The translations under genes and the position numbers were made by a program. Positions 1 to 8,953 of a stretch of 64,000 nt of DNA are shown here, piece by piece. How positions within the stretch are numbered: position 1 is the first letter of the stretch; each line of letters opens with the position of its first letter. Location: the NCBI RefSeq assembly GCF_000428065.1, contig NZ_ATZF01000003.1, forward strand, positions 124,001 to 188,000. Reading direction: 5' to 3'. The notes beneath the pieces were generated by a model that worked only from the letters and a program-made list of their open reading frames with translations, was not told where the DNA came from and did no database searches. This DNA is from Shimazuella kribbensis DSM 45090. Its GTDB lineage: Bacteria > Bacillota > Bacilli > Thermoactinomycetales > Thermoactinomycetaceae.

Positions 1-2
1 GT

Positions 3-1973
3 ACAAAACTATTTCTATCTTTCTGTTTATTTGTAACAGCGTTTATTATCTTACTATTTATTTTGTACGAAGCTACTCCTATACCAACTTTACCGTTGAA
101 CAAATTAAATGAGGTAGATTTTTCATCAACCATTTATGACCAAAGAAAAAATGAAATTAGTAGGATAGGGGATCAATCCACCCAGTATATTACATTAAAA
201 CAGATGGAAAAACATAACTCTTTGTTGATTAAAGCTTTTGTGAGAGTAGAAGATGAAAGGTTTTATGAACATAATGGCATTGATTATCAAGGAATGATGC
301 GAGCTACATGGCGTAATTTACTTGCTTTTGGAAAAGCAGAAGGTGCGAGTACGATTACCATGCAAGTTGCCCGAAATATGGTTTTACAAGATAGGGAAAA
401 ATCCTTTTTACGAAAGTTTAAAGAATTAAAAGTAGCCTCTCATATTGAAAAAGAATTTGGCAAAAGAAAGATTCTTGAAGCATATCTCAATTTCATCAGC
501 TTTGGTAATCAGATAAAGGGAGTTCAAATGGCTTCTAAAATCTACTTTGGAAAGGATTTATTAAAAGATAAACTCGAACCACACGAAGTTGCTTTACTCG
601 CTGGGCTTCCGAAAGCACCTTATGGCTATAATCCCTATGGTACTTCTAAAAACGTGAATAAAGCATTGAAACGACGAAATGTTGTGCTAGCTAAAATGGC
701 GGAGAGCAAAAACACCGCTCCTTTAATTTCTAAAAGCCAGAAAAAGAAGTATCAAAAAGAAAAGTTGGATGTGAATCGTCAATTTTTTTACAAATATATG
801 CGTAACAGAAACTATTCTGCTTATCAAAATTATGTACGTAAAGAAGCAAAAAAACGCTATGGACTTTCAGATTCAGATTTAGAAAACAATGGTTATAAAA
901 TCATTACCGGAATACAATTTACTCTACAAAAAAACGTATATGATCTACTAAATGATGATTCCTTTTTTAATAATTTGAATTTGGATGATAAGGTAAATGC
1001 TGGAGTGGTCATCATGCAACCTCGTACTGGTTTGATTTTAGCTATTGGTGGTGGAAGGCATTTTAAACCAGGAAATCAAAATTGGGCACTTGAAAATATT
1101 TATTCAGGTACAGCACTCCGACCATTCTCCATTTATGCGACTGCGATCGAAAAGAAAAAAATAGATGAATTCACACCTGCATCGACATTGTTTTCTCTTG
1201 GTGACCTCGTTATCAAACAACAGCACCAAAATTTGCTTTCTTGGTACCAGAAACAAAAATTGATGAAGTCTTCTATTCATAGCCTAGAAAAAATGCAAAT
1301 CAAGATTCCTTCGCAATTATTTAAGACTAATCATATAAACTATCCATTAACAATGGAAAACACACTTAAAGTCAATGCCTTGAAAATGGCGGAAATCTAT
1401 AGTATTTTTCCTAATTTTGGGTATTTATCGAAAGCTCATGCAATCATAAAAATTTATGACAAAGAAGGGAATGAAGTTCCACCAAAAAAAGGGGAAGAAA
1501 TCGATAGAAAAGGGAATCCAAAAAAAGTATTTACTTCTCAAACATCTTGGAACACTCATCGGTTATTACAACAAATTATTGCCAGTAAAGAGAGCCCCGT
1601 TTACCCTTTTATCAAAGGAAATTCAAATTTGGCTGGTCATCCAGGAACCTTAGACAGTAGAGAAGTTAGTTGGTTTGTAGGTTATACACCCAATCTAGTA
1701 GGCTCTGTAGTATTATTTAACGATGGAAAAGAATCAACTAGAGATGAGAAAACGAAGCTTGGTATTAAAAATAGTGCGTCTTTCTTTTCGCGTATGATGA
1801 AGGAAGTAAGCAAAACGATACCGTCTGCTTCCCTAAGTTTTACCAAACCTAAGGGGATAGTAGATCCAAAACCCAAACGCGTCCCGAGTTCTAAAGATGT
1901 GTCAAAACATGACAACATTCAAAAACAAGAGGAATATAAAAATTGGATAAAAAGCAAACTAGAAAAGAGATGA
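3..1973 (+). CDS. Class A penicillin-binding protein, 5' end outside window; transpeptidase site degenerate
   Basis: The frame is open from the first bases of the window, and the codons before the first TTG read as a hydrophobic membrane anchor, so the true start lies upstream. The N-terminal half is a GT51 peptidoglycan glycosyltransferase: EDERFYEH carries the catalytic Glu and GASTITMQVARN follows. The C-terminal half aligns with a transpeptidase domain (WFVGYTPNLVGSVV near the end), but the SxxK motif reads SGTALRPF, so Ser is Thr and Lys is Arg. The KTG box reads HPG, and the region that should hold SxN is short. I infer a membrane-bound glycan polymerase whose transpeptidase half no longer acylates. 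A basic tail follows. A sporulation role is possible but not shown. Confidence 0.85.
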   Translation, partial: TKLFLSFCLFVTAFIILLFILYEATPIPTLPLNKLNEVDFSSTIYDQRKNEISRIGDQSTQYITLKQMEKHNSLLIKAFVRVEDERFYEHNGIDYQGMMRATWRNLLAFGKAEGASTITMQVARNMVLQDREKSFLRKFKELKVASHIEKEFGKRKILEAYLNFISFGNQIKGVQMASKIYFGKDLLKDKLEPHEVALLAGLPKAPYGYNPYGTSKNVNKALKRRNVVLAKMAESKNTAPLISKSQKKKYQKEKLDVNRQFFYKYMRNRNYSAYQNYVRKEAKKRYGLSDSDLENNGYKIITGIQFTLQKNVYDLLNDDSFFNNLNLDDKVNAGVVIMQPRTGLILAIGGGRHFKPGNQNWALENIYSGTALRPFSIYATAIEKKKIDEFTPASTLFSLGDLVIKQQHQNLLSWYQKQKLMKSSIHSLEKMQIKIPSQLFKTNHINYPLTMENTLKVNALKMAEIYSIFPNFGYLSKAHAIIKIYDKEGNEVPPKKGEEIDRKGNPKKVFTSQTSWNTHRLLQQIIASKESPVYPFIKGNSNLAGHPGTLDSREVSWFVGYTPNLVGSVVLFNDGKESTRDEKTKLGIKNSASFFSRMMKEVSKTIPSASLSFTKPKGIVDPKPKRVPSSKDVSKHDNIQKQEEYKNWIKSKLEKR

Positions 1974-2230
1974 AAAATTCATATAAATTATAAAGAAACC
2001 CTCTCCATTCCGCCTAAACAATACTTCATCGCCGGGTTTCGTGTTTTATGACGATCTGATCGAGAGCAGTTATGCCTTATTCCTTTTCTCTTTTTCATGT
2101 TAACTAGAAGGATCTATCCATACAAATGTATCAACGAAAAGGCTTAACCAAACAAGCTAAATTGATAATCGAAAGAAAACTATCGCAGAACATTTCTTTA
2201 TTACCATCCAATCAAAAATGATGTTCTTAA

Positions 2231-2256
2231 AAGATCGCTTTTAAAAGCGATCTTTT
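2231..2256 (+). terminator. Rho-independent terminator
   Basis: Perfect inverted repeat AAGATCGCTTTT / AAAAGCGATCTT ending in TTTT. It lies in the 407-base gap after the penicillin-binding protein. That gap also holds a weaker GAAACCC/GGGTTTC pair near 1994-2042 and no convincing gene. Confidence 0.7.
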
Positions 2257-2380
2257 CTTACAGATGAACCAAACTGAACTAAGCTAATGCACCAGTTTGC
2301 TATCTTTCATGTTAATTTCATGTAGCTATTTTAAAATTATCCTTGTAACACAATAAAAAATGTCGAAGGAGTGAAGTAGT

Positions 2381-2797
2381 ATGGGTTCGTTAGTGAAAAA
2401 AATTGTTGGTACTACGCTTGTGATGACTCTCAGTGTTGGGACAGGTGTATTTGCTTTTAACAGTATAGGTGACACATCTGCACAAACAACTTCCAATACT
2501 GCCAATGTCCAAACTCAAACACCCGTTCAAAAATCAACACCTCAAAAGATTTTGATAGAAGCAGAACATTTAAAAAAGAAAATAATAGCAACAAAAAAAT
2601 TATCACGTAAAGAATTACCAAAACAACAGGGCGTAATCATAACAAGAAAACCACTTAGTGATGCTGCAGAGAAAAAAATATTGATAGCTGAGCTGGATAA
2701 AGCTATCAAAATCCTAAAACAAGAGACTGTATCGAAAGATGACATGTATATCGCCAACTCAACGATAGATAAAATCAAAATGAATTATAATCTTTGA
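2381..2797 (+). CDS. Small secreted protein of unknown function
   Basis: The 138-residue product starts 12 bases after GAAGGAG. It has a Sec signal peptide (basic MGSLVKK, hydrophobic stretch to about residue 26, cleavage probably after an Ala around 25-35). A Thr/Gln/Ser-rich linker follows to about residue 52. The remainder is Lys-rich and predicted helical, with no Cys and no domain I recognise. It sits alone between two terminators and upstream of a two-component system, so it could be a target or ligand of that system, but nothing proves this. Confidence 0.65.
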   Translation: MGSLVKKIVGTTLVMTLSVGTGVFAFNSIGDTSAQTTSNTANVQTQTPVQKSTPQKILIEAEHLKKKIIATKKLSRKELPKQQGVIITRKPLSDAAEKKILIAELDKAIKILKQETVSKDDMYIANSTIDKIKMNYNL

Positions 2798-2800
2798 TAC

Positions 2801-2832
2801 AATGAGCCCTGTTGATTAGGGCTCATTGTTCT
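2801..2832 (+). terminator. Rho-independent terminator
   Basis: AATGAGCCCT, a short loop and AGGGCTCATT followed by GTTCTTT, starting 3 bases after the stop of the secreted-protein gene. Confidence 0.8.
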
Positions 2833-2942
2833 TTAACGATATCCTTACACCGATCAAGAGGTTTATTGACGAATACTGTTCATTTACACCTATCATTTCC
2901 AATTGTATGATGAACTCAATCAATAAAACAAAGGAGAGTAGC

Positions 2943-3614
2943 ATGCTGATTTTATTAGTAGAAGATGATAAAAAACTTGGATTCACCCTTCAATATAAAA
3001 TGCAACAAGAGTCCCATACTGTGGACTGGGTTACAGATGGGAAAACAGCACTTGATTATATAAATCAGACCGAATATGATTTATATATTTTTGATTGGAT
3101 GATTCCTGGAGAATCTGGTATTGAATTAGTACACATTGCTCGTAAGCAAGAAGATCATACTCCTATACTTTTATTAACTGCTCGAGATCATACCAATGAT
3201 CGCGTAAAAGGACTATTATCTGGAGCTGATGATTATTTAGTTAAACCCTTCTCCTTCTCTGAATTATTTGCAAGAATCCATGCATTAGGAAGAAGAAAAA
3301 CACAGCATTGGAAACCAGATATTCTTTGTACCGGTGATCTCACAGTAAACTTACAAACACAAGAAACTACACGCCAAGGCATCTCGATCTCTCTAACAAA
3401 GCGAGAATTCCAGCTTGTTACTTTTCTTCTCAAACATCAGGGACAGATATTAAGCAGAGAACAAATCATAGACCATGTTTGGGGATTACAAGGGGAAGTT
3501 ACGCATAATGCTGTAGACGCTACTATCAAATTGTTACGAAAAAAAGTGGATTCCGGTTTTGATCAAAAATTGATAGAGAGTGTACGAGGTTTTGGATACC
3601 GCATCCAGGGGTGA
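2943..3614 (+). CDS. OmpR/PhoB-family response regulator
   Basis: The ATG at 2943 follows AAAGGAGAGTAGC. The upstream in-frame codons lack a ribosome site, so the protein is 223 residues. Receiver domain, residues 1-115: acidic pair D8/D9, phospho-acceptor D51 in FDWMIPG, T79, and K101 in DDYLVKPF. C-terminal winged helix (about 130-223) with LTKREFQLV and ESVRGFGYRI, which binds DNA direct repeats in this family. The kinase gene starts 9 bases downstream, so the two are an operon. Target genes are unknown. Confidence 0.93.
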   Translation: MLILLVEDDKKLGFTLQYKMQQESHTVDWVTDGKTALDYINQTEYDLYIFDWMIPGESGIELVHIARKQEDHTPILLLTARDHTNDRVKGLLSGADDYLVKPFSFSELFARIHALGRRKTQHWKPDILCTGDLTVNLQTQETTRQGISISLTKREFQLVTFLLKHQGQILSREQIIDHVWGLQGEVTHNAVDATIKLLRKKVDSGFDQKLIESVRGFGYRIQG

Positions 3615-3623
3615 GTAACAAAG

Positions 3624-4922
3624 ATGTTTACACATTTAAAAAAGAGACTCACATTACTTTATAGTATCATCATTAGCTGCATCTTAATTCTAGTGAATGT
3701 ATCTGTTTATTTCTTTTTTGAGAAAACCACTATAAACAATGCATCCAGTCGATTAATTTTATTCAGTAAAGAAATAAACAAGCATAAAGAAATACAAAAG
3801 AACTCCCTATCCAAAACAGAACTTTCGAAAGATGACTATCTTCAATTGTACCATTCCATTTCATCTTCGTTGGAAATTGACCAATTCTCCTTTCTTACAG
3901 ATAGGCACCAAAACATTCTACTAGCATCCCCTAATGGTGCGAAGATCGCAAGCCTGTTTCCAAATAAAGTACTACCGCAAATTCCCATGGGTAGACATAT
4001 TACTTATCAAAAAAAGAATAAAACATATTTGATTTCTAGCTTTCCATGGATGAAGAAAGATGGAAAAAAAGTTGATTTCCATCTTTTTGTGGGAATTGAT
4101 ATCACATCAAGTAAATATGTATTACATCAGCTACGGTTTGGTCTTAGCATTTTTACTATCTTTTTAATTTTTCTTTCTGTTCTGGTAGGAAATTTCTTTT
4201 CGCGTAAAGCAATGATCCCGATTATGCAATCGTACTATCAGCAGCAGGACTTTGTGGCAAATGCGTCTCATGAGCTACGTACTTCACTTGCTATTATTTA
4301 CTCATCTACAGAAGTGTTAGAAGAATGCCGTATGTACCTATCCGCGATACATCAAAAAATGCTATCCAATGTGCAAGAGGAGATGGAAAGACTTACAAAT
4401 ATCGTCGAGAGCTTGTTGGTGCTTGCTCGAAGTGATGCTGGAACCTTCGAAAAAAGACGAGATCCAATCGATTTGAACGCTATCATCTCCGATGCTCTGG
4501 TTAAATTCCAATCGCTAGCTAGCGAGAAAAAGATTCGCTTGGAATATAAAGTTGTTCCTGAACACCATGATTTTGTTTATTATGGTGATCTGGATCTCAT
4601 GAAACAACTCCTTTTTATACTGATTGATAACTCCATCAAATACAACAAACAAGGAGGTATGATTTCTGTACAAATGTATCAGAGTGAAAAAAGGTTCACT
4701 ATTTGTGTTCGAGATACTGGAATAGGTATCCATAAGGAGGAGCTATCAGCTATATTTAAACGATTCTATCGAGCGGATCAGGTTCGCTCTCGCGAAATAG
4801 ATGGTTCAGGTCTCGGATTATCCATAGCTTCTGCAATTGTCGAAATCTTTGGAGGAAAAATAAAAGTATCTAGTCAAGTGGGGGTTGGGAGTACATTTAC
4901 TGTCCTATTACCCATTAAATAA
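3624..4922 (+). CDS. Sensor histidine kinase
   Basis: 432-residue membrane kinase paired with the preceding response regulator. First transmembrane segment at about residues 11-31, extracytoplasmic sensor region to about 170, second segment at about 173-195. The second segment leads almost directly into the dimerisation helix with no clear HAMP domain. ASHELRTS contains the phospho-accepting His. ATP-binding motifs follow: IDNSIKYNK (N box), RDTGIGI (G1), FKRFYRADQ (F box) and GSGLGLSI (G2). The C-terminus is immediately after the ATPase domain. The stimulus cannot be read from sequence; an envelope signal is a reasonable guess given the neighbouring penicillin-binding protein. Confidence 0.92.
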   Translation: MFTHLKKRLTLLYSIIISCILILVNVSVYFFFEKTTINNASSRLILFSKEINKHKEIQKNSLSKTELSKDDYLQLYHSISSSLEIDQFSFLTDRHQNILLASPNGAKIASLFPNKVLPQIPMGRHITYQKKNKTYLISSFPWMKKDGKKVDFHLFVGIDITSSKYVLHQLRFGLSIFTIFLIFLSVLVGNFFSRKAMIPIMQSYYQQQDFVANASHELRTSLAIIYSSTEVLEECRMYLSAIHQKMLSNVQEEMERLTNIVESLLVLARSDAGTFEKRRDPIDLNAIISDALVKFQSLASEKKIRLEYKVVPEHHDFVYYGDLDLMKQLLFILIDNSIKYNKQGGMISVQMYQSEKRFTICVRDTGIGIHKEELSAIFKRFYRADQVRSREIDGSGLGLSIASAIVEIFGGKIKVSSQVGVGSTFTVLLPIK

Positions 4923-5352
4923 AAGGTGGATCTATTTGTACCTTGTATGCAAAGATTTAGTGAATGTGTCAAAGCTCTTCTGCATGGGAGAGTTTTTTCT
5001 TTTTTTAAAGTTGTTAACGCTAGTAATAAAACTATTGCCAGTACGGATCACATCTGGTTTCGTGCTGGGAGGGCTTTAAATGACAAAGACCGCCTATTTA
5101 TCTTAAAGCTGGTTCACATAACCACAGGGTTATTTCTATTTATTGGTGAACTATGGTTCGTCGTTGAGATACAACATCAATTCTCACATGGAGGGCCTCT
5201 GAAATAGAACACATTTCTGGAAGAAATCTATCTTTTTCGGATAGATTTTTCTTTTATGATCACAAAATATAGGCAAATGATAAAAGGAAAGAGAAAAGCG
5301 AAATGGTTTAGATCTCACTTTCGCTTCGTCGGGCGCTTGCTGGTTCCTCCCT
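4923..5352. other. Intergenic stretch with one hairpin
   Basis: No convincing gene. ATCTATC-loop-GATAGAT followed by TTTTTC at 5224-5250 is a terminator in the plus direction, possibly for the kinase operon. Open frames here have no ribosome site. Confidence 0.5.
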
Positions 5353-5733
5353 TTATAGGTCCAATGGTTCCCAAGGAAGAGAGGTGCGAAAGCTTTCATC
5401 ACCACGAATCCATTGTTGCAATACCGTAACAACAGGATTTCCAAAGATATACACATTATATTCTATCTGTGCTTGATAGTGCGCTTCTGGACTTCCATCA
5501 CGGTATTCTATTTGATAACGTACAAATCTGTTTCCGAATATTTCTTCGACATAGATTTGCATATAGTATTGATCATTGGGCTGATTAAGCTGCTGCATAA
5601 TCATAAACTCATGTAAATGAAGATCAGCAACGATATCAAATAACTGAACATCATCTGGGTCATCCCAAGTCTGTCCACTTGAATTCACCGCACGCAGTTG
5701 AGGAAGTTGTTGTTCTTTCTTATCATTCGTCAT
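5353..5733 (-). CDS. Conserved-looking hypothetical protein, 126 aa
   Basis: Start chosen at the ATG of MTNDKKEQQLPQ, preceded by AAGGGG. The protein is soluble and acidic, with DDPDDVQLFDIV near the start and alternating hydrophobic strands after residue 55 (YYMQIYVEEIFG, FVRYQIEYRD, YNVYIFG) that suggest a small beta fold. I do not recognise the family. Confidence 0.55.
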   Translation of the reverse strand: MTNDKKEQQLPQLRAVNSSGQTWDDPDDVQLFDIVADLHLHEFMIMQQLNQPNDQYYMQIYVEEIFGNRFVRYQIEYRDGSPEAHYQAQIEYNVYIFGNPVVTVLQQWIRGDESFRTSLPWEPLDL

Positions 5734-5873
5734 CTGAGATGCCCCTTTTTTCATAGTCTATATCTTTCTAATAGAGAAAATGAATCTCCATATTGATCCC
5801 TCAATGTGCGAATCAGTTTCGTACCCCAGTCATACTCTCTTTATCGCCCCATGCTATATATAAATAGTTTTTA

Positions 5874-5882
5874 TGCTATAAT
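5874..5882 (+). promoter_or_regulatory. Extended -10 promoter
   Basis: TGCTATAAT, an exact extended -10 element, lies 35 bases upstream of the start of the 34-residue membrane peptide. No good -35 is seen, which is typical for extended -10 promoters. Confidence 0.5.
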
Positions 5883-5916
5883 TCGTACATATTATTTTTT
5901 TAAGGAGAAGTAACTT

Positions 5917-6021
5917 ATGAGTATAAGAGACATACTAGTTTTTATTATTATTTTTTTCACACTAAAAGCATTACTTGCTATTGGTATTTTTTTAGTAATC
6001 TACTTTATTGAAATGATGTAG
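5917..6021 (+). CDS. 34-residue single-pass membrane peptide
   Basis: ATG follows TAAGGAGAAGTAACTT, a strong ribosome site. The product begins MSIRDILVF, is almost entirely hydrophobic through residue 30 with one Lys in the middle, and ends IEMM. One membrane span is expected. It has its own extended -10 promoter and no visible partner. Small membrane proteins of this kind may modulate a membrane complex or be toxin-like; the function is unknown. About 130 bases after it hold no clear gene. Confidence 0.5.
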   Translation: MSIRDILVFIIIFFTLKALLAIGIFLVIYFIEMM

Positions 6022-6157
6022 TACCAGCGAGCATGTTATTACTCGCAAAGTAGATTATGCGTTTGCAGTTAGCTGGAACCGTTATGACCCATAAGCAGTT
6101 TCGATTACATTTTGATCCTAGTCAGAAGTTAGTTTATGAATAACAGATATGTAATTA

Positions 6158-6391
6158 TTATACTACCTCTCCATCCTCATCTATTTGCTTTGTTCCTCCT
6201 CCAAACAACCAATTATTTTTCTCCACAAACTCAATAAATTTATCCAAAAACTCATCATGGTTAATGTTTGTGTGTCCATCCTCTGCAAAGATAGTGCCGC
6301 TAATTTTTATACCTAACTGTTTGTTTGTTTTCACGTAATAACCTCCTGTAATCATAATAGGGATATGGAACCGATAGGATTGAGGGGACAC
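6158..6391 (-). CDS. Small hypothetical protein, 77 aa
   Basis: Begins at a GTG without a good ribosome site, so the start is uncertain. The sequence SYRFHIPIMITGGYYVKT then IKISGTIFAEDG looks like beta strands, followed by a helix (HDEFLDKFIEFVEKN) and a Gly-rich GGGTKQIDEDGEVV end. Family not recognised. Confidence 0.45.
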   Translation of the reverse strand: MSPQSYRFHIPIMITGGYYVKTNKQLGIKISGTIFAEDGHTNINHDEFLDKFIEFVEKNNWLFGGGTKQIDEDGEVV

Positions 6392-6524
6392 TCTAGGGAT
6401 TAATTACAAATCAAGTTAATGTTCAGAAACTTTTATCTCTCTGAACACTTATGGATTTCTAACAACTTCATAAGTGAAAATGTATTTTATTTCTAAAGGT
6501 AAAAAGAGGTTCAGCCCCATGTTG

Positions 6525-7505
6525 TCAGGATAGCAGCTCCATAGCTGTGCGTTCTTTATCCGCAATCTCTAGCAAAAGCTTCGATGCTTGCTGCAACTCC
6601 TGTTGGTTACCTGTTCTTCCTGTACGATCGATCGAATCAGAAACACTGACCCACATCGGAGCGATTTCCGTAAACATACGGTAGGCTTGTTCGATTTTCG
6701 GATCTTCCATCAGATCGACGCATTCTTTTAGGAAATCCCGATACAGATTCCGAAACAAAGCACCGCCGGTTCCAGCACGTTCCATCAGCAAAGCGGTCAG
6801 GCATAAATCATGTTCGATATTGTTGCTACGGGAAGGCCACTTCAAGATTTCATCACTCATTTTGACAATGCCTTTATTCCCGATATTGCGAATGGGCGGG
6901 TTCAAATAGTCATACGAATTCTTGGTCAAGGATGCACGTATAGTGGGTATAAGCGACGGCAAGGCGTCGATCGTCTTGATTGTAAAAGAACGATTCCGGG
7001 AACTCATGGACCCCTTTGCGTTTCTGGCTGCAGCCAAGCTGGTCAAACGCGTCTTTACCAGTCCGCCTTGTTGTCTGGTGTCCGCCATATATGCGTATTC
7101 GTCATCAAAACCGTGTAGGACCGCATAGTGACCGGCAAAGTGCACTTTGTTCGTGAAATAGTCCAAGTAATAGGAGTCCAATTTCAGCCCTACCGGAATT
7201 CCTTGTTCGATGCAGCTCTGTACGTTTTGCCACGCTTTATTGATAGACGACGTTTCTTGGATTCTGACTGTCAATCCCAGCCTTGCGGCAAGATTGGCCG
7301 TCAATTCATCCGGTTTCACCCTTCCTCCAATGAACGGAAAGTCCATCCTCTTCGAGTCCCAATATATGAATCCGAGCCCTTGCCCGAGTCCGAATAGCAT
7401 CGATTCCGACAGCTGGACTCCCGCAAATTGCAGCAAATTTCCCATAGCTGTTGTTTCACAATGTTCTCCTTGATAGGAAACGAAACCGTCAATGATCTTT
7501 GCCAT
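6525..7505 (-). CDS. BtrH N-terminal-domain / DUF4872-type protein
   Basis: 326 residues. The opening YQGEHCETTAMGNLLQFAG carries the conserved Cys and the helix typical of butirosin BtrH-like proteins, whose fold resembles cysteine peptidases and acyltransferases. HFAGHYAVLHGFDDEYAYMAD gives the matching His and Asp region. The C-terminal third is helical as in DUF4872 proteins. Relatives act as acyltransferases in natural-product assembly or have no known role; the substrate here is unknown. It overlaps the PadR gene by 17 bases, so the pair is co-translated. Base composition is visibly more GC-rich than its neighbours, suggesting transfer. Confidence 0.75.
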   Translation of the reverse strand: MAKIIDGFVSYQGEHCETTAMGNLLQFAGVQLSESMLFGLGQGLGFIYWDSKRMDFPFIGGRVKPDELTANLAARLGLTVRIQETSSINKAWQNVQSCIEQGIPVGLKLDSYYLDYFTNKVHFAGHYAVLHGFDDEYAYMADTRQQGGLVKTRLTSLAAARNAKGSMSSRNRSFTIKTIDALPSLIPTIRASLTKNSYDYLNPPIRNIGNKGIVKMSDEILKWPSRSNNIEHDLCLTALLMERAGTGGALFRNLYRDFLKECVDLMEDPKIEQAYRMFTEIAPMWVSVSDSIDRTGRTGNQQELQQASKLLLEIADKERTAMELLS

Positions 7506-8061
7506 ATTCCTCTGTCTCCTCCAACAACTCTTTCATTAGATTGGCAACGAACATTCTCTCGCTCTCGATGAGGTTTATCGGATGCAAGAACAGAGCTCTT
7601 ACATTCAGCGGCAATTGAACGCCGCCTTGCGATTCATACTTTTGCTTTATTTTTTTTGAAGTCTCTTGAAGAAATTCCAACCGATTCCGCAAAGCTTCCA
7701 CGGCCTCGTCCTTCTCAACAAGAGGCAAAGCAGCCAAGCCGAGATCGAAGCGACTGTCGCGCTCTCGCGCAGATGACAGGCTGTCCAAGATTTCTTGTCT
7801 CAGCTTGGCAATACCAGCTTCGGTGAGGGCGAAACGGTTTGGCATAGGTCCCTTGCCGGATTTTCCGTCGGATTCCTCGGTTGTGATCCAACCTTTATTA
7901 CTCAGCTTTTTCAGTCCTGCGTAGATCGAAGTCGTACCGATATTCGTCCATTCCCGATAACCGCGTTGATCGACTAACTTTTTGATATCGTACCCCGAAG
8001 CCTGACGACATTCCTCGATCATTTGCAGCAACATGAATTCTACATTCGAAATTGAGTGCAT
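7489..8061 (-). CDS. PadR-family transcriptional regulator
   Basis: 190 residues. N-terminal winged helix: NVEFMLLQMIEECRQASGYDIKKLV, then TTSIYAGLKKLSNKGWI and the wing around PMPNRFALTEAGIAKL, all standard for PadR. The C-terminal helical domain (Vir-like) mediates dimerisation. It is first in a two-gene operon with the BtrH-like gene, and a perfect 20-bp palindrome lies just upstream of its start, so autoregulation is likely. It shares the raised GC content of its partner. Confidence 0.88.
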   Translation of the reverse strand: MHSISNVEFMLLQMIEECRQASGYDIKKLVDQRGYREWTNIGTTSIYAGLKKLSNKGWITTEESDGKSGKGPMPNRFALTEAGIAKLRQEILDSLSSARERDSRFDLGLAALPLVEKDEAVEALRNRLEFLQETSKKIKQKYESQGGVQLPLNVRALFLHPINLIESERMFVANLMKELLEETEEYGKDH

Positions 8062-8080
8062 GGAGAACCCCTTAGCTTTA

Positions 8081-8100
8081 ATATTTCATATATGAAATAT
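8081..8100 (-). promoter_or_regulatory. Perfect palindromic operator upstream of PadR gene
   Basis: ATATTTCATATATGAAATAT is a perfect 20-base palindrome, 20 bases from the regulator start, and a likely binding site for the PadR dimer. Confidence 0.65.
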
Positions 8101-8569
8101 AACACTAGTGGAATAAAAGTTCAATAATCAAAACTATTAGGTCCAGTGACAAGATTCCTGATCTAGTCCACAGCATTATTTCCATTTGTTAGTGAAATTG
8201 TGCTGTACAAATGCTGGTTTTTAGTTTTCCGATTTATAAATGTTATAATAAACATAAATACATTGAACAAACCTATTCGAGTAGAAAAAAGATTCCAAAC
8301 AACCGCAATACCTTGCAAGAAATCTGTATATTAAATACTCATTAGCTGATAAAGCAAAAGATTGGAATGACAATGTAAAAGACCTACAACGAAAAGTAAG
8401 ATAAAACAAACCACCTCCTGCAAGCAAAAGCGGTGGTTTTGTATTTTTAGGAGACCTAACGGGGGCTTTCTTTATTCAGAAAATGATATAATATTCCAGT
8501 AAGGACACTATTTGAATCTATGCAATACAGGTAGTAGATTATTCGGCTCTTTGAAAAGAGGTGAATAAA
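8101..8569. other. Intergenic stretch with a terminator
   Basis: Holds a short open stretch on the plus strand ending near 8404 (last residues KDLQRKVR), perhaps a gene remnant. A hairpin AAACCACC/GGTGGTTTT at 8408-8442 ends in T-rich sequence. No complete gene seen. Confidence 0.45.
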
Positions 8570-8638
8570 ATGTCAAATAGACCTGATGATGGTGGTAGTA
8601 GTGGTGGTCATGATGGTGGCGGTGGGGACGGGGATTGA
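8570..8638 (+). CDS. 22-residue Gly/Asp-rich peptide
   Basis: ATG follows AAAAGAGGTGAATAA. The product starts MSNRPDDGGSSGGHDGG and continues Gly/Asp-rich to the stop, with 10 of 22 residues Gly. A terminator follows 40 bases later, so it forms a self-contained small transcription unit. It is convergent with the biosynthetic cluster at 8954-15333. It could be a secreted signal, a precursor peptide or a leader; nothing in the sequence decides. The strong ribosome site and terminator argue that it is real. Confidence 0.45.
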   Translation: MSNRPDDGGSSGGHDGGGGDGD

Positions 8639-8678
8639 TTTTTAACTATCGCCCGATCATCCAGATAATTATAAATAT

Positions 8679-8703
8679 GAGCTGCCCTTTGAGGCAGCTC
8701 TTT
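8679..8703 (+). terminator. Rho-independent terminator
   Basis: GAGCTGCC-CTTTGA-GGCAGCTC followed by TTT, downstream of the 22-residue peptide gene. Confidence 0.75.
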
Positions 8704-8817
8704 AACATTTCGTAGAATGTGCCTTCTAGGTGGAAACGAGTCTTGTGTTTTTGAAAAAATAGGTGACCTGACCCTTCTAGTCCACTTCGTGAACGGGATA
8801 TGCATGTCTTCCCGTCT

Positions 8818-8841
8818 GTTGTAAAAAACACAAAGGACGCT
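8818..8841 (+). repeat. 24-base repeat, left copy, beside biosynthetic cluster
   Basis: GTTGTAAAAAACACAAAGG followed by ACGCT. The same sequence with one extra T occurs at 15561-15585 in direct orientation. The two copies bracket the six-gene cluster. Confidence 0.6.
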
Positions 8842-8953
8842 ACAGTCAAGCAAAGCGAGACTAGGAGCACAGCAACGTAGCCAGACTTGTGCCCTTGTCT
8901 GAGGTGCATATCTTTGCTTAGGATGTTTTGTGTCTATTTTTGCTCAAGTCGAG

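Noticed and set aside
4926-5207. 93-codon frame after the kinase gene
   Set aside because: No ribosome site, no recognisable motif and unlikely composition.
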